Assembly: GCA_033439295.1 (NCBI GenBank)
Contig: JAVTLE010000017.1
Span: 868,001 to 932,000 of the forward strand
Reading direction: 5' to 3'
From: Deuterostichococcus epilithicus
Taxonomy: Eukaryota > Chlorophyta > Trebouxiophyceae > Prasiolales > Stichococcaceae
DNA length: 64,000 nt
The notes below the pieces were generated by a model. That model was not told the origin of the DNA and did no database searches. It worked only from the letters and a program-made list of their open reading frames with translations. The position numbers and the translations under genes were made by a program. Below are positions 44,749-59,470 of the stretch, one piece after another; position 1 is the first letter of the stretch, and each line of letters starts with the position of its first letter.

Positions 44749-44936
44749 ACATCGACCCTGACGCAGCCACGGCGGTGCTGCAGCGCCGACTTGAGTCGGT
44801 GAATGGCAGCGACGCCCGGCAAGGTACGCAAGTGGCTGGAGATTCGGGGCCCTCTGGCTTTTGGTGCCTACGATCCAGCTATGTATCTGCAGGCGGTGGC
44901 CTCCAGGATCGGCCGCATTCGGCTCAACCGCTCACG
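44749..44936 (+). mobile_element. LINE ORF2 fragment, plus, diverged
   Basis: This codes HIDPDAATAVLQRR to AMYLQAVASRIGRIRL with a frame change near 44818. It begins exactly after a LINE (AAGTCC) tail. Confidence 0.8.
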
Positions 44937-45211
44937 TTGGAGCGCACTATATGACTCTGCATGCCCCGTAGCCGAAACAAGATCATCGGCTATGTTTGAG
45001 ATAACATTTTGCACGTACTACATGGCTGCGCAGGCGATGATGCGTGCTGCCGGCAGCGTGCAGATCGCAGCAGGTCATGAATTTCCCAGAATGGAATCTA
45101 GATTTGGGCAGGACCTCAGAGGAAACAGGATCTAACACCTTTTACTAAATCCCTTGGCATCATCGTTTGCGCTCAGCAGCGTGCGGGTGAACAGTGGACG
45201 TCAGACCCACA

Positions 45212-45475
45212 ATGTGTTGGGAAACGGCAAAATACCCATGAAGGGGTCGCGAGTTCGATTCCCCATGCGGACCAAAAAATGGGAGTGACTTGGGCTATAG
45301 TCAAACATGACTGCCCTGCTTTCGCATTATCCCGGCAATCATCCATCGCTTTCGATCACCTTCGGGTGACACTCCAACCATCATCTCTTGGTTGTGTATG
45401 TAAGTGGATTGAATTCCTCTTTCACATTCAACCTTCCGGCTAAAGGTTCTTCCACTTTTCACGCTCCCCACACCC
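45212..45475 (+). mobile_element. Old, diverged SINE-like element, plus
   Basis: It has the same parts as the other copies, with more changes and a better B box (GAGTTCGATTCC). The 3' end reads cacgctccccacacccac. It is probably the oldest copy here. Confidence 0.7.
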
Positions 45476-48400
45476 ACAAAGACATTATTGCGTGTTTGTG
45501 TCTCATTTACAGGCGGGGCGATGGATTTCGTTAACGTCGCCACAAGAGTCTGTTTGTCAAGCATGTGATATCGCGATGTTGTAACGCTGCTTTCATGTGT
45601 GGAGCCGATTGGGCGTCGTTGTTGCCAGTCAAGATTGTTCGAGTTCCTTAAGCTAGTTTGCTGCCATTCGTGCTGCGGTAGCGATGGCCAGCGAAAGCAT
45701 ATTGGGTCGGGGAGGGAAACTGCGCGAGACGTATGTAGCCACGACATTGACGGAAACTTGCGGCTGCAGAAGAATCTGACGGTGTTTTGCAGCTCAAAAC
45801 AGCAGTGCACACTCAGAAGCATTGCCCGAATTTTGCTCTGCTGGAACTTATAGATTATATTATTTACACTCGTGATCACGAATACCTAGGTTCCCCAGCA
45901 TGGGAAACTCTGACACCCTGAAATTCACACCACAGCACAGCAGAAGAAGACCTTCGGATGCAGGTAGGACTCAACCTCGAGGTGTGGATGTGGACAGCGC
46001 CGATGACATGCTGCCTCGCAGGCCGTCTTCCAGACGCCGGCTTGACACAGGCGCGGCCCCTGAAGGGGCAGCGCCGCCGCTCGCCCCACCGGCGGGCCTC
46101 CTCCAACCCGAACTTGTTGCAACATCCGCGGACTTACACGCCCCTTTGCAGGCTGCCCCTTCGACGGGCCTCACCTCACGCGAGGACCTCACGGCGTGCA
46201 CGCGGACGCAGACGCGCGGTCGCGGGGGCGGCACCGGACGGCGGGCTGGCGAGCTACCATCCGCATCGCGATGCAGGCGCCGTCATCAGCGCGACGACGC
46301 TTCCTGAGACCGGCTTAGGCCAGTCCTACGGCGAAGGCGATTGTCAGCTGCGCTTCCCTCTCCTGTGCGCCGCTCAGTAGGCTGGCGCAACATGCTGCTG
46401 GGCAACCTTCCCCAGATGCTCGGCTCCTGCGGATGCCGTTTGATACCGGTTAGCGACTTATCCCTGGTGCTCAGTCACTGCCCTTGCTGCGGGATATTGG
46501 CGCACCAGGCATGCAAGGCCGATCTCAATCGGTCATTCACGCCCCTTCCTCGTTTTGGGGTTTTCGACACCTTGTTGAAGCCTTGAGGCGACATGAGGAC
46601 GGCGTCCCCATTCATTCATTCGGATGAGTAACGCTGCCTTCGATGAAGCGCTTATGCGTAAACTTGGGTCTTGTACTGCTGGCGCCATGGCGGCTGCCTG
46701 TTTCGCCACCTTTGTCCGGCAGGCCCGGATGGAATCCCCCCAATACCGCGGCACTTTCGGAGCACGTTGTCGACTCGCTACGACTACTAGAGCAGGTGTT
46801 GTCGTTGTACACTCACTATGTATCCCGCATACTTTGCACGCAGGCCATGTACAAAAGTGTGGCCAAGCTTGGAAACTGTGGTGTATGCGGAGGCGTCAGT
46901 GCATGCAGGGCATGGCATTGTGAAGGGTTTCAACAAATTTTGAGCTTCGCTGCCGCCGACGGAGACTGTATGCCGTGCATCCTTGAGGTGAGTTTGGGTC
47001 TGCTACTCCTCTTTCGAGTTGAGTGGCCACGCAGCGCATCTGTCAGGGCATGCCGAGGCTGCTAGGAATTTGCGAGGGCCATTTAGCGCCATGCAGCTGT
47101 CTGTCGTGACTGCAAGAGGCTGATCAAACAGCCGGGATTTTGGCAGACGAGCTGGGCCACGCACCACCGGGCCACCGTTGTCATGCGAGTGGGGAGTGCA
47201 CAGTAGATAGGTGAGTGAAACCCTGCAGTACACTCCACTCTCGCATTGAGGAGCTGCAGTAGCCGGTTCTGTAGTCACTCGGTTGTTGGAGTTGCTAGGA
47301 GCATGCAAGCTTGATGCAGCAACGGGCCGGTCTGGGGGGACTTGAGGGTGGGCTATGCGTTCCGGCACCAGAAGGATGTGACCTACGCAGGGTGTAATCT
47401 GAGAATTGGGTCCTTTGCATCAGCTGAAGTACCAACCTATTCGGCGATCACGCACCACCGGCTTGAACTCTCGAACGTTGATCTGCATCCGTCAGCGGGA
47501 CAACAAGCTTGTGAGCGCCAAAAACTCAAGCCAAAGCAGTCACTTGACATCTTGCCTTAGCAGGACCTTCAAGATAGAACACTCACGATCTACTCAGGCT
47601 GGAACCCACGGAATATTCCATGTTTGATTGATGATTTCGGCAGTTTAAAATTCCAGTCGTGATGGTGCGGGCGGCGGGGCGGCCGCCTGGGTGTCCAATC
47701 GCAGCGCATTGGCGCCAAAGTCCAATGATTCCATTGCTGCCGCACCGCATCTGAAAGTAGGTGAAGGAGTGAAGCGGCTTGACGCAAGGTACCTTGGCAG
47801 TGCATGGCTAGTCATCGTCGTTTGTTATGGGTGCTGTGATCGATCATCCAAGTCGAACAAACCCACCTTAGGATGTCTGGTCTAACGAACTGCCGGTCAT
47901 AGCCTCGACCCAGAGAAGTGAGTCAGAACCGGCGGCCTCTGTCACATGCAGGTCTGTAATCCTGATCCTGAACGTTGGCAGCTTGTGTTCATGATACTCA
48001 TCAGCAATCAGAAAGATTCGGCATGCGCAACCAAGTTGGACTTGAGACAATACGCCCTCCGCGTGCGTGGGCTGATGATGGGTTTCTGACTTTCTGGTTC
48101 GTCATTTGTCGGTCAAGATCGAATGCAGAGCAATTCAACACGGAACCAAGAGCCAGAGTTGGCGTGGACAGGTGGCATCTCTGACGGAGAGTCCACCGTA
48201 ATATATTCCACTAGGCATGTGTTGAATTGGCCACCTCGTCCACCGCTGCACAGGCAGCCGGAATGCTGCAATGCAATTTCAGGTAGGTGGCAAACGTCGA
48301 CGATGTAGATGCGCAACAGTAATAACCGTCCCCCATGGCACTACTGACGACGCCTACTGGCGCTTGACTTCCAGGTTCTGAAGGAGCTGGGTATGTTAGC

Positions 48401-48852
48401 AGGGATATGAACGTTGCATGAGCACAGTCAGGTACGGTATATAATTCAACCGAACTTCGGTTGGATATAAATATCAAATCAAATACGCAAATCAACCACG
48501 TATTCAGCTGCAAGCATTCAGCCCGGCCGATCAGCAGGCGGCGCCGAGCAGCTGGCGTGGGTTCTTTTGCACAAGGTGTTGTGGTCTTGTTATCTTATTT
48601 GTTGGCATTGGTTCTTACAGACTAGTCATTTGTGCTCTTATTGCGCGTGCTCCCGCCTGAGATGCATGCACCTATGCGGTTTGCTGAGGTTACAGGGGCT
48701 TGACAATGCCGCTGCTGCATGCGCGCCCCATGGGACAAACGAGACTGATTGCTAATACTGAGCCGAACACCCCCCCCCGGTATTGGCATGCTTTGTAATG
48801 TACAGGTTTTTGCGGTTCAATTCGAGGTGCAGAACAACAGGCCGGCGCCAAT
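45476..48852. other. Mostly unassigned 3.4-kb region
   Basis: No conserved protein was recognised. Short open stretches exist near 45900-46307 and 46341-47065. A perfect inverted repeat caaccgaa-c-ttcggttg lies near 48446-48462 beside a TATA-like tataaatat, which could be a promoter element. Confidence 0.5.
45900..46307 (+). CDS. Unrecognised ORF, Arg/Pro/Ala-rich, 135 residues
   Basis: It is open from MGNSDTLKFTPQHSRRR to a TGA at 46305. A GTAGGA donor-like site at about 45963 could make it the first exon of a spliced gene. Met-Gly at the start would allow N-myristoylation, but that is speculative. The composition is low in complexity and the ORF could be chance in GC-rich DNA. Confidence 0.25.
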   Translation: MGNSDTLKFTPQHSRRRPSDAGRTQPRGVDVDSADDMLPRRPSSRRRLDTGAAPEGAAPPLAPPAGLLQPELVATSADLHAPLQAAPSTGLTSREDLTACTRTQTRGRGGGTGRRAGELPSASRCRRRHQRDDAS

Positions 48853-51522
<2,670 letters not shown>

Positions 51523-51880
51523 GGTGCGTGTCTGTCCAGCGACGTTGTCAAAGGTGCCTGACTCGAAAAGCCAACCTCAAAGGACACGCGGCGAATGCGC
51601 AATTCGCAAGATGGCGTTTTGAACTATGTCGACAGGTTCTGAGTAGGGTGTGAGCGTGCAAGCGGCCGCTGCAGGGGCTGCACCTCCTCCGTGTTCAAGT
51701 CACGTGAATTGCTGCCTACGTCCTGCTTCCCTGCGATATTCAATTTTGAGCAGGACTCAACATCAAATTGCCGGTTCGACCGTCGTCCCCTCTGTGTCGA
51801 GCACGTGATCGTTCGATCGACCTACAGCAACTCCTGCGAAGCGATCCGAATCGTCTTGTATCTGCTTCGCAGAGGCCAAG
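51523..51880. promoter_or_regulatory. Divergent ZMAT2 / DEK promoter interval
   Basis: The two start codons face away from each other across 358 bp, so both 5' UTRs and promoters must fit here. It contains gatcgttcgatcgac-type short palindromic sequence. No clear TATA box was seen. Confidence 0.6.
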
Positions 51881-53358
51881 ATGACGGATGAAGCTGCTGC
51901 GCCTGCTGCGGCCGAGCCCACGCAGGCTGAGGCGCCAGCAGCGCCAGCGGAGGAGCAGCCTGCGGCAGAGATGCCGATTGGAGCCCAGCCAGCTGCCAAG
52001 TCGGCGGCCAGCCCGGCAAAGCCAAGGGCGACGCCCCGGAAAACTGATGCAGCAAGCGCGGCAGGGTCGACGCCCCCAAGCGGGCCTCGCGAGCGGAGAA
52101 AGGTCGAGCACTTCAAGCCGGAGGAAGTGCAGGAGCTCAAGAAGCTGACGGTGCAGGAGGTGAGAAATTGACGAATGCATGCTTGACGGCACCGTGCATG
52201 ACGGCACACCCCGCATGTCGGCACAAGACACCCAGTGAGCCGACGTCAATGTCGCAGGGCGCGGGCGCAAAGCTGCGGGATATTCCCAACGGTGAGCCGC
52301 ACTGCAGACGTAGCATATGCATGCTCGTGGATCGATTGCACCCGATGTCCGCTTCGTCGTGTCATGTCTGTAAATCACAGCACCTGCATGCAGTTTCGGC
52401 ATGTTCCTTGCGCAGTCAATTTCAAGCTGTCCAAGGTCTCGGGCAAGGACGAACTCATGGAGCTGCTGCACGATGTGCTGTACAACCGGAAGGGCAAGGT
52501 GCGCCTCCGGCGCCATGGAACCGCACAGCCACCATGTCGTGTCCTGTCATGATGCGGCGTCATGGACACCTGGCCTATACCTCTGACATGCCATCCTGGC
52601 CATACCTACTGTTACTACGTCGGGTACCATCGTGCATGCCCAGCTAGTGCCTTCCCGCGGGAGCCACGGCCATTCTGTCAGTCATGTTTGTGTCGAGACA
52701 TGACATGGCGCCAAAAGCTGAGCATGTTGTGCAGATGTCAACGAGGAAGCGGGACATCCTGGACTTCTCCGGCTTCACCTTTGCGGCCAGCAGCAAGGTG
52801 CACCTGCTGACGTGCTATCGCGCAGTGGTGGACTGCTCCACACACTGCAGTGCCAGGAGGGTCTGCCCAACGGCGCTCAGTTTGGATCTGCATCCCAGCA
52901 TAGGGCTCGGAGGTGCTGCACGCTGGGATGTGCCGCTTTGTGACTGGCCTCGCTTGTGCAAGGCGACCCTACCTCTTGTGCGCAGGCCTTACAATTTAGA
53001 ATCAGAAGTGCGTGACGAATGCAGGAGGCGGATCTGGAGAAGGCAATGGCAAAGCTGGGGCGGCTGAAACTGGAGGCGCTGCACCGGCTGCTGGACATCT
53101 TCGAGCTGCCGCGCGGCACCGGGGAGGAGGGCCACAAGGTACTAACCCGCCTGGCAGGTTTATATGATCTCAGCGCCGCAGCTTTCCAATTGGCGCCAGT
53201 CATGCAGCGCGCCCGCGCTTGCGATGCGCAGCATTGTTAGAGTAGCAGCCCTTTCAGCAACCTCAGAGGCAGTCAGAGCACAAACCCTGTTGAACTGCCA
53301 GGCACCGCAGCGTGGACCGCCTGACGTGAGGCGCCCCTTCGAAAGCTGACAGCACAGG

Positions 53359-53389
<31 letters not shown>

Positions 53390-56300
53390 TACATCTGCTG
53401 GTGGACTCTCCAGCGAGGCCTGCACTCGGCGAACACAGAGAACATGATGTACTGGATCTCTGTTCTGACGCAGGACGCAAAGGTCAAGCGCATCCTGGAG
53501 TGGCTGCAGGAGCCGGCACCCACCAGCGCGAAGGACCTCGCAGCCCAGGTGTGGAATTCCGGCACACTGCCAAGGTCGCTGATGCTAGACTTGCAGCCAC
53601 CCAATATCGCATCTGGAGTACTGGCGGCTGGCACCGTGCATTGCGTGTCAAGACTGCCAACTGCAGCTGGCTGCGACTGCATCAGGTGCTGAGACCAGGC
53701 CCAGTTCCAAGGCAGGAAGGGCGGATGGATCACGGCGGGCGCCGTCGAAGAAGTCTTGGGATGCTTGGACAGCCGCGCCGTCTAAGCATTGCTCATTGAC
53801 CGCCCACAAACTTCAGGCCACGAAGAAGCGGGAAGCCAGCAAGCGGAAGCGGGAGAAGGCAGAAACTCAAAAGGAGAAGGCGGAGGCGCAAAAGGAGAAG
53901 GCGGCAGCCAAGAAGGCGAAGACAGCGGACGGAAAGGCGGCGGCGAAGAAGCCATCCGCCAAGGGCAAGGGCAAGGCCGCGGCCAGCACGCCGAAGGTGA
54001 GCGTTGATCCATGCTAGACTGGGGACTGGGGCCTCCACACGACTGTGCGCCAACAGCCACGGGCTCGGAGCTGTTGGACGGAATGGCAGGCTGCCGGGAG
54101 GTCGCTGACCAAGGCATGAGCCGGGGCAGGCAGCCAGCGAGCTGTGCGCTGCAGACTCTGGCAGGCAGCTGTCACACGGTGCACGTTGCGAGCTGGGCAT
54201 CCCTGTAAGATGTGCAGGACGAACCATGTGCTTCAGGGTGTAAAGTGTAGCTTTTCCCGCGCACGTGCAGCGCCCCCTGTGTAGACGCTGCAGCCCCACA
54301 GTGCGGGAGCTGCACATAGCCGTGGACACCCTGAATCGCCCTGCCATCACGGCTAATATGTCTGCGTGATAGCACACATCAGAGCACACTGAGCACCCAA
54401 CGTCTGCGCTGAGGCATGGCTGACAGAATACGCTTCTGCGTGCTGCGCAGAAGAGGAGATCGGCACAGAAGGCACAGGCCGAAGGTGAGCGCGGCATGGC
54501 AGCCTGGCATTGAGCCAGTGTGAACAGTGGCATATATGGGGCCACTGCGGAGCTTCGACCTTCCAGCACATATCTACATGGCTACCCTCGCTCTGCGGCC
54601 CGGCCCTGCAGCCTGGAGGCGGTTGTCAGGCGCCGCCCCGACTTGCTGGCAGACCCTGCTCCTGCCTTTCCGGGCGCAGCCCCCAGCATGCGCAACCCTG
54701 TCACCCGATCTTAACGCATTTCCGCACCTGCGGCACACCAGCTGTCTGCTGACTGCAGCGAGGTGTGGCCAGTGCGCCTGTCCCTGGCGAGAACTGCTGT
54801 CGGGAACTCACGGACATGCATGTTGGCGCGCCATGTGCAAAGGAGGAGGAGAAGGAAGCGGAGGAGAGCTGCCAGAGACTTGCGCATGCTTGTGCTCGAG
54901 TGCCAAGTCGTTGACCGTACTTTGCGCAGACGAGGAGACCTCGGACGTGGAGCACGCGGCAGCGGAGGAGAGCGAACCGGATGACGAGCTGCCGCTGGGC
55001 GTGGCAGCCAAGCTGCCGTCCGACGCCGCGCTGGTCAAGCAGGTGAGGTTGTGCAGTAAGGTCAGGGTGGAGCTGCTGGCTGGTGTTCAAACAGCATTGC
55101 AACAACAATGCCACTGCTGGGGTCGGCTCACAAGCTGCCCTACAACGCCGCCCTGGTCAAGCAGGTGCCACACGTTGAGCCAAGGTCCATGCAATTGGCA
55201 ATGCCGCTGCCGCCAAGCTGCCGTCCATTATTGCGCTGCTGAAGCAGGTGAGATCTGAATCAGGTGCGGGGTGCGGCATCCCGCCAAGGTCCGTCGACGT
55301 GGCGATGCTGCCTGCAAGGGCATGCTCACAAGCTTCAGTCTGACGCTGCATTTGCCACGCAATCTGCGGCCCCTCTGGTTGGCCAGCGGTTTCGAATATC
55401 CGCAACACCGCTGCCTGGGCTGGTTCACAAGCCGCCATCTGACGCTGCGTTCATAGAGCCGGCACAGGAGTATGCTGGGTCCTAAGGGGCGGCCATTGGC
55501 GGTTGTCTGGATTCACTGCAATTGGCGCCGCTGCTGGGGCTGGCTCGACGCGCCGCGCCGTGCCGCGCTATACAGCGCGCCTGCAGCCGGCGTCACGGCA
55601 GCCCACTCTACCCTCGTCAGCGTGAATCTGGCCGAACTCAACTGAGTGAGGCACACTGGCTGCCTGCAGCGAGGGGCCTGCCAAGCATGTCTCGTGGCAG
55701 CTCGTCACGTTTCTTTGTGTTTGGTGCACGCAGGTGTGGGCCTTCCAGTCAAAGATGGATCAGGCTGGGTGCTGGAAGCTTACGGGCATGCTGCTGCAGC
55801 TTAACAACGTGGTTTTTGCCATTTTCCTGCAGGTGCACTCCATCCTGTCGACGGTGAATGTGCTGGAGTTTAACCTGAAGGGGCTAATGGCACAGCTGGG
55901 TGCGCTAAACACTTCCATTTTGACTCTGAATCCTTGCTGCCTCGTGGCCGTGCTCGTCGCTTGGACATGCAAGCATCGACACCTTTGGTTTAGACGTTCT
56001 GCCGCCGTCTCCTCTTACGGCTCAGCGCTGCCGCTGGCAAGTTGGCTGGCACGCTTGCCCCTGTGCCGCCGCATCTGCAGCGTTCTTGATGAGCTGTCAT
56101 CCCTGACAAGCACTCATCGTGTGGCCTCGTCAAGGGCATCTCAGCTCCTGCCTGTCCCTGGTGGCTGCCACTCACTGATCCTGCCCGCCAAAAGCCCGCA
56201 TTGGAAACGACTGTCACTCACCGTCCCGTCTTTGCCGCACCCACAGCGGAGCACCAGCACGGACATGGCAGCCATCCAGCGACTCATCAAGACGGCTGCC

Positions 56301-57000
56301 ATCTGTGTGCCAGTCAATCTTCCACCTTACTTTTCCCTTCTCGCGCCTGCAGCGGAGCACTATGGCACGGACATGACGGCGAAGAAGCCGCTCATCAAGA
56401 CGACCGCCATCCAGTACTGCCTCGATAACCCGGTCGGCGGCGACGGTGGCAAGGACGAGGAGATGGAGGGAGATGAGGCGGCAGAGGAGGCGGAAGAAGA
56501 GGCGGAGGATGCAGCAGATGGGGAGGCGGCAGAGGAGGAGGTGGCAGAGGACACAGAGGTGAGGAGCAGCGGCAAAATTGCGATTCCAGACACCATGCCA
56601 CGCACGTGGGGTTATTGCTTCGGCCAGCCAGTGGGCCAGCAACGACAGCGGCAGTATGCGACCCTGTTTTTGATCCGCAACTTGCTGAATTGCGCATCGA
56701 AGCAGCAATGCTAGGAGCAGAGACGCAAGGTCTGTACGATCTGCAGGCTTATTCGAGCATTTGCACAGCCCCTGCATGCATGGCATCCTCACGATCACTC
56801 TGGGTGCGCAGCATCGACTGAATACGTGCACCTTCGAGGGGTGATCGGTTGGGTCGCCCTTCATGCAACAGGGGCCGGCAGCAGTGTTGGTGCCCGCCGC
56901 AGACATGGTGGCCGAGGAACAGCCGGTGGTCGAGGTGGCTGAGGCGGCGGAAGCAGCAGGGGAGGCGCTTCCATCTGCGAACGCCGAGCCCGCTGCATGA
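51881..57000 (+). CDS. DEK: DEK-domain chromatin-associated protein
   Basis: Twelve exons with matching phases give 458 residues: 51881-52159, 52258-52291, 52416-52498, 52735-52797, 53025-53138, 53474-53548, 53817-53996, 54451-54484, 54930-55042, 55833-55899, 56353-56558 and 56872-57000 (TGA). The N-terminal part is Ala/Pro-rich. Then come GAGAKLRDIPN, LSKVSGKDELMELLHDVLYNR and the SAP-like part (RDILDFSGFTF, LHRLLDIFELPRG, VKRILEWLQEP). A Lys/Ala/Glu-rich segment (exon 7) follows, then an acidic stretch, and a DEK C-terminal domain (LPSDAALVKQ, VHSILSTVNVLEF, YGTDMTAKKPLIKTTAI). The tail is acidic. DEK proteins bind DNA and histones and shape chromatin topology. Introns after exons 9 and 10 carry exon echoes. 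Confidence 0.92.
53359..53388 (+). repeat. (CTG)n microsatellite in a DEK intron
   Basis: About nine CTG units lie between DEK exons 5 and 6. Confidence 0.9.
55003..55545 (+). repeat. DEK exon-edge echo array, five to six copies
   Basis: The exon 9 end AKLPSDAALVKQ+donor (55003-55042) is followed by copies at about 55125-55166 (KLPYNAALVKQ+gt), 55212-55250 (KLPSIIALLKQ+gtgag), 55326-55356 (KLQSDAAFA) and 55424-55453 (KPPSDAAF). A sixth remnant of the shared intron part lies near 55515-55545. Spacing is about 84-125 bp. Divergence rises away from the exon. Confidence 0.85.
56245..56420 (+). repeat. DEK exon 11 echo upstream of the true exon
   Basis: A copy of the acceptor and exon start (cagcggagcaccagcacgg, then gacatggcagccatccagc) at about 56246-56312 precedes the real exon 11 (56353). 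The upstream copy has lost the family residues; the true exon keeps GTDMTAKKPLIKTT. Confidence 0.75.
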
Positions 57001-57522
57001 ATGGCGGTGGTGGCAGACAGGTGTTGACACGGGCACGATGGACGAACTCGAGCTTGTCAAATGGGTGTGGACCAGAACTGCGATGCCCTGCGTGACGGTA
57101 ATCGGCCCACATCAAGCCATCGATGGCAGTGCTGGGCTGGCGATTGGCTGTGCATACCGTCGTTAAGGCTGCACTGTTCTTGGACCGGCTCCTTGACTAC
57201 CCACTCTGCAGGATTGGCAACCGGCTTGACAGAGAGAGCTGTGTCGGAACAATTTTTGACCGTGCAGCCAGTCAAATCGGTGATGGATTGGCAGGGAGAC
57301 GATGCCAAGTGCACGCTGTCACCTGGCAGAATTTTGGTCGTAGATAGATAGCAAGATTTCGAACACCGCAATGCTTGCACTAATTAGAAACTGAATCCTG
57401 AATCCAGCAAAGAAACCACCTTTGAATGTTGGACAGATGCATCAATCCGAGGACAGCGTTCACCTTCGACTGCATGCTGCCGCGCCGCCAAATCACCGAA
57501 TTGCAAGTCGCATCTCACGCGC
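57001..57522. other. Convergent intergenic interval DEK / LLPH
   Basis: Both genes end here, so it should hold two 3' UTRs. No coding signal or conserved structure was recognised. Confidence 0.6.
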
Positions 57523-58633
57523 TCAAGCAGACCGCTTTTTCCGCTTATTGTGGAAGGCCATGGCAGAGCCCTGCTTCCACAGGTCGTTGCCCGCTTGCTG
57601 CTTCTTTTTCTGCAACTTCATGGCTTTCTTCTTCGTCAGGTGGATCTTGCCCGTGCTGCGAGGCAGCAAATGACGACTGTTCAGGTCAGATGTTGGTACA
57701 GTGCGGTCCAGCTCGGGCCCAGAATCGAGCACATTGATTCCGTCAGCAACATGCTAGCAACAGGATACTGTGTTTGCGTCCGCTGCGCATGCTGATACTT
57801 GCGATACTTGCACGTGGTGGCTGCATGAGGCAACACGACATCTCATGGCAGACATTGGGCTCAACTCACCTCGTGACCATCTTCGCCTGGCCGTCGCTTT
57901 TCTTCTCCTTCTTGGTTCCGGCTGCTGGCACTGCTGCCGCCGTCCCCTCCTGCGGCGCTTCCACCTCCATCCCTGCAGCCCCGTACTGCTCCTGCGCACC
58001 CCCAACACGACTCGGCATTCGAGGATATCGTGCATCAATAGTTTCTGGCTGCCACTACAAGGCATGTCAAACACGAAAGTCGGACACCGCTTGCGCTGCC
58101 CACAAGACGCCGCAACCGCCTCCGAGTCTCATACAGACCGAGCACTGATTTGGTTAGGTTCGGACCTGCGCCTCCGGCTTGGCAGTCGCCAGCACGCGTG
58201 CTATCACCTCCTGACGCTTCGCCTCTGCTGTTGCTTGCCACTCTGGGTTCTCGGCTAGCTTCTTCCTGCGGTGTCAGGGGCAAACGTGTGATGTCGTAGT
58301 GCGAGCGCTTGCACCGGCGGCACAAGTTGCATGCCGTTCAGCCCCGCTGGCAGTCAAACCGCTTAAACCGTCCATCCAAGCCATCTGATGTGTCACGATG
58401 TATGACAGATAAGCCTAGCAAGCAAGCGCTGCCGTGGAACCAAGCTGTGCACCGCCGGCTGGCCCCGCACTGTGTGACTGGCGGCCAAGCTGGCCTTGCA
58501 GTGTAGCGTGCAGAAGGAAAGTTTTTACCACGACACTTGTGGCGTACAAGGCACCAGTGCAATGCAGGCTGGGCGCGCACCGCCGCACTGTGCGCAGGGC
58601 CTTCTTGTTGTTGGAGCGCAGCCCCTTGGCCAT
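57523..58633 (-). CDS. LLP-homolog (DUF2423) nucleolar / ribosome-biogenesis protein
   Basis: Four exons on the minus strand, all in phase, give 142 residues: 58581-58633, 58166-58265, 57870-57991 and 57523-57676 (TGA at 57523-57525). The start MAKGLRSNNKKALRTVRR is the DUF2423 signature (MAKSLRSK...R in animals, plants and fungi). The middle is Ala/Glu-rich and the C-terminal third is very basic (HLTKKKAMKLQKKKQQ ... FHNKRKKRSA), as in the plant and animal LLP proteins. These proteins are small, nucleolar and linked to large-subunit ribosome assembly. The ATG is fixed by the motif. Confidence 0.85.
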
Positions 58634-59392
58634 GCTGTCGAATGCAAGAGTTCAGTACAGGCTCAAGTTCTGCTGTGGTGAATGGGCTCCTCAATGCTCC
58701 GCTCCGCGAGAGCCTCTGCCCACGAGCACAACGATGGCGATTCCAGTCAAGCTTGCGATTGTACCTGCAACTGGAAAGTTGAGGGCGGCGTGTGTTGTAT
58801 ATCGTACTTCACACTAACGATGAACTCTCCGCTGAAGAGTAAACAGTGTGAACAATGTCGGCTCTGCGCGCTGACATCGACTCCGTCACCCGCCGCTGTG
58901 CATTTGGCGGTGCTTGGAAAAGCCCAAGTTTCTCGCTCTGCAGACTCCACTGGATTCCAAAGCCTGTTCTGCAGACGAAGCTTCTTTTCAGAGTCGGAAT
59001 TGGGCTCACGGGAGTTTGCTTCACGTAGCCAGGTGTGCAGGACTCGCCGCAGGTTACTGCTGACTAGACGCCCGGTGCGCATACCCTAGCTCGAACAGCA
59101 TGGGTCCGTGAGTGCTGAGGCAGAGACGATAACAGCTCTGGGTCTTCAGTTGTGTGCGGTTATGATATTCCTTCACCCCATTTCGCTCGTCTGCGCCGCT
59201 GCCCACATGCCGAATCCAGGCACGGTATGATGTGCCATTTGAGACGGCATGGGCAACTCTGCAAGCATGGCTGCGCACTGACCACTTGAAGCTCGCTGCT
59301 CGATCGCCACAGCCTTGATCGTCGCTCCTTGGCGGCGTTGAAATGCCTGCAGGCCCCACCGCTCCGCCCTTGAGGGTCTCTGGCCTCGTCAG
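58634..59392. other. Intergenic interval LLPH / GPP
   Basis: No conserved coding segment was found. At its right end (about 59345-59380) it holds an echo of the last GPP exon. Confidence 0.55.
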
Positions 59393-59470
59393 TCATTCTT
59401 GGGCAACAGCAGCAAATGCCGGCAGGCCCCACCGCTCTGGCCGGAAGGCCTCCAGACTGGTCAGGACCTC
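59345..59470 (-). repeat. GPP last-exon echo in the 3' flank
   Basis: gagcggtggggcctgcaggcat (minus strand, about 59345-59366) is a diverged copy of gagcggtggggcctgccggcat in the last exon (PERWGLPAF). It lies just past the stop codon at 59393, so here the duplicate fell in the 3' UTR or flank and not in an intron. Confidence 0.7.

Noticed and set aside
58682-59089. Possible gene between LLPH and GPP
   Set aside because: Open frames on both strands overlap, with no conserved motif and no convincing splice chain.
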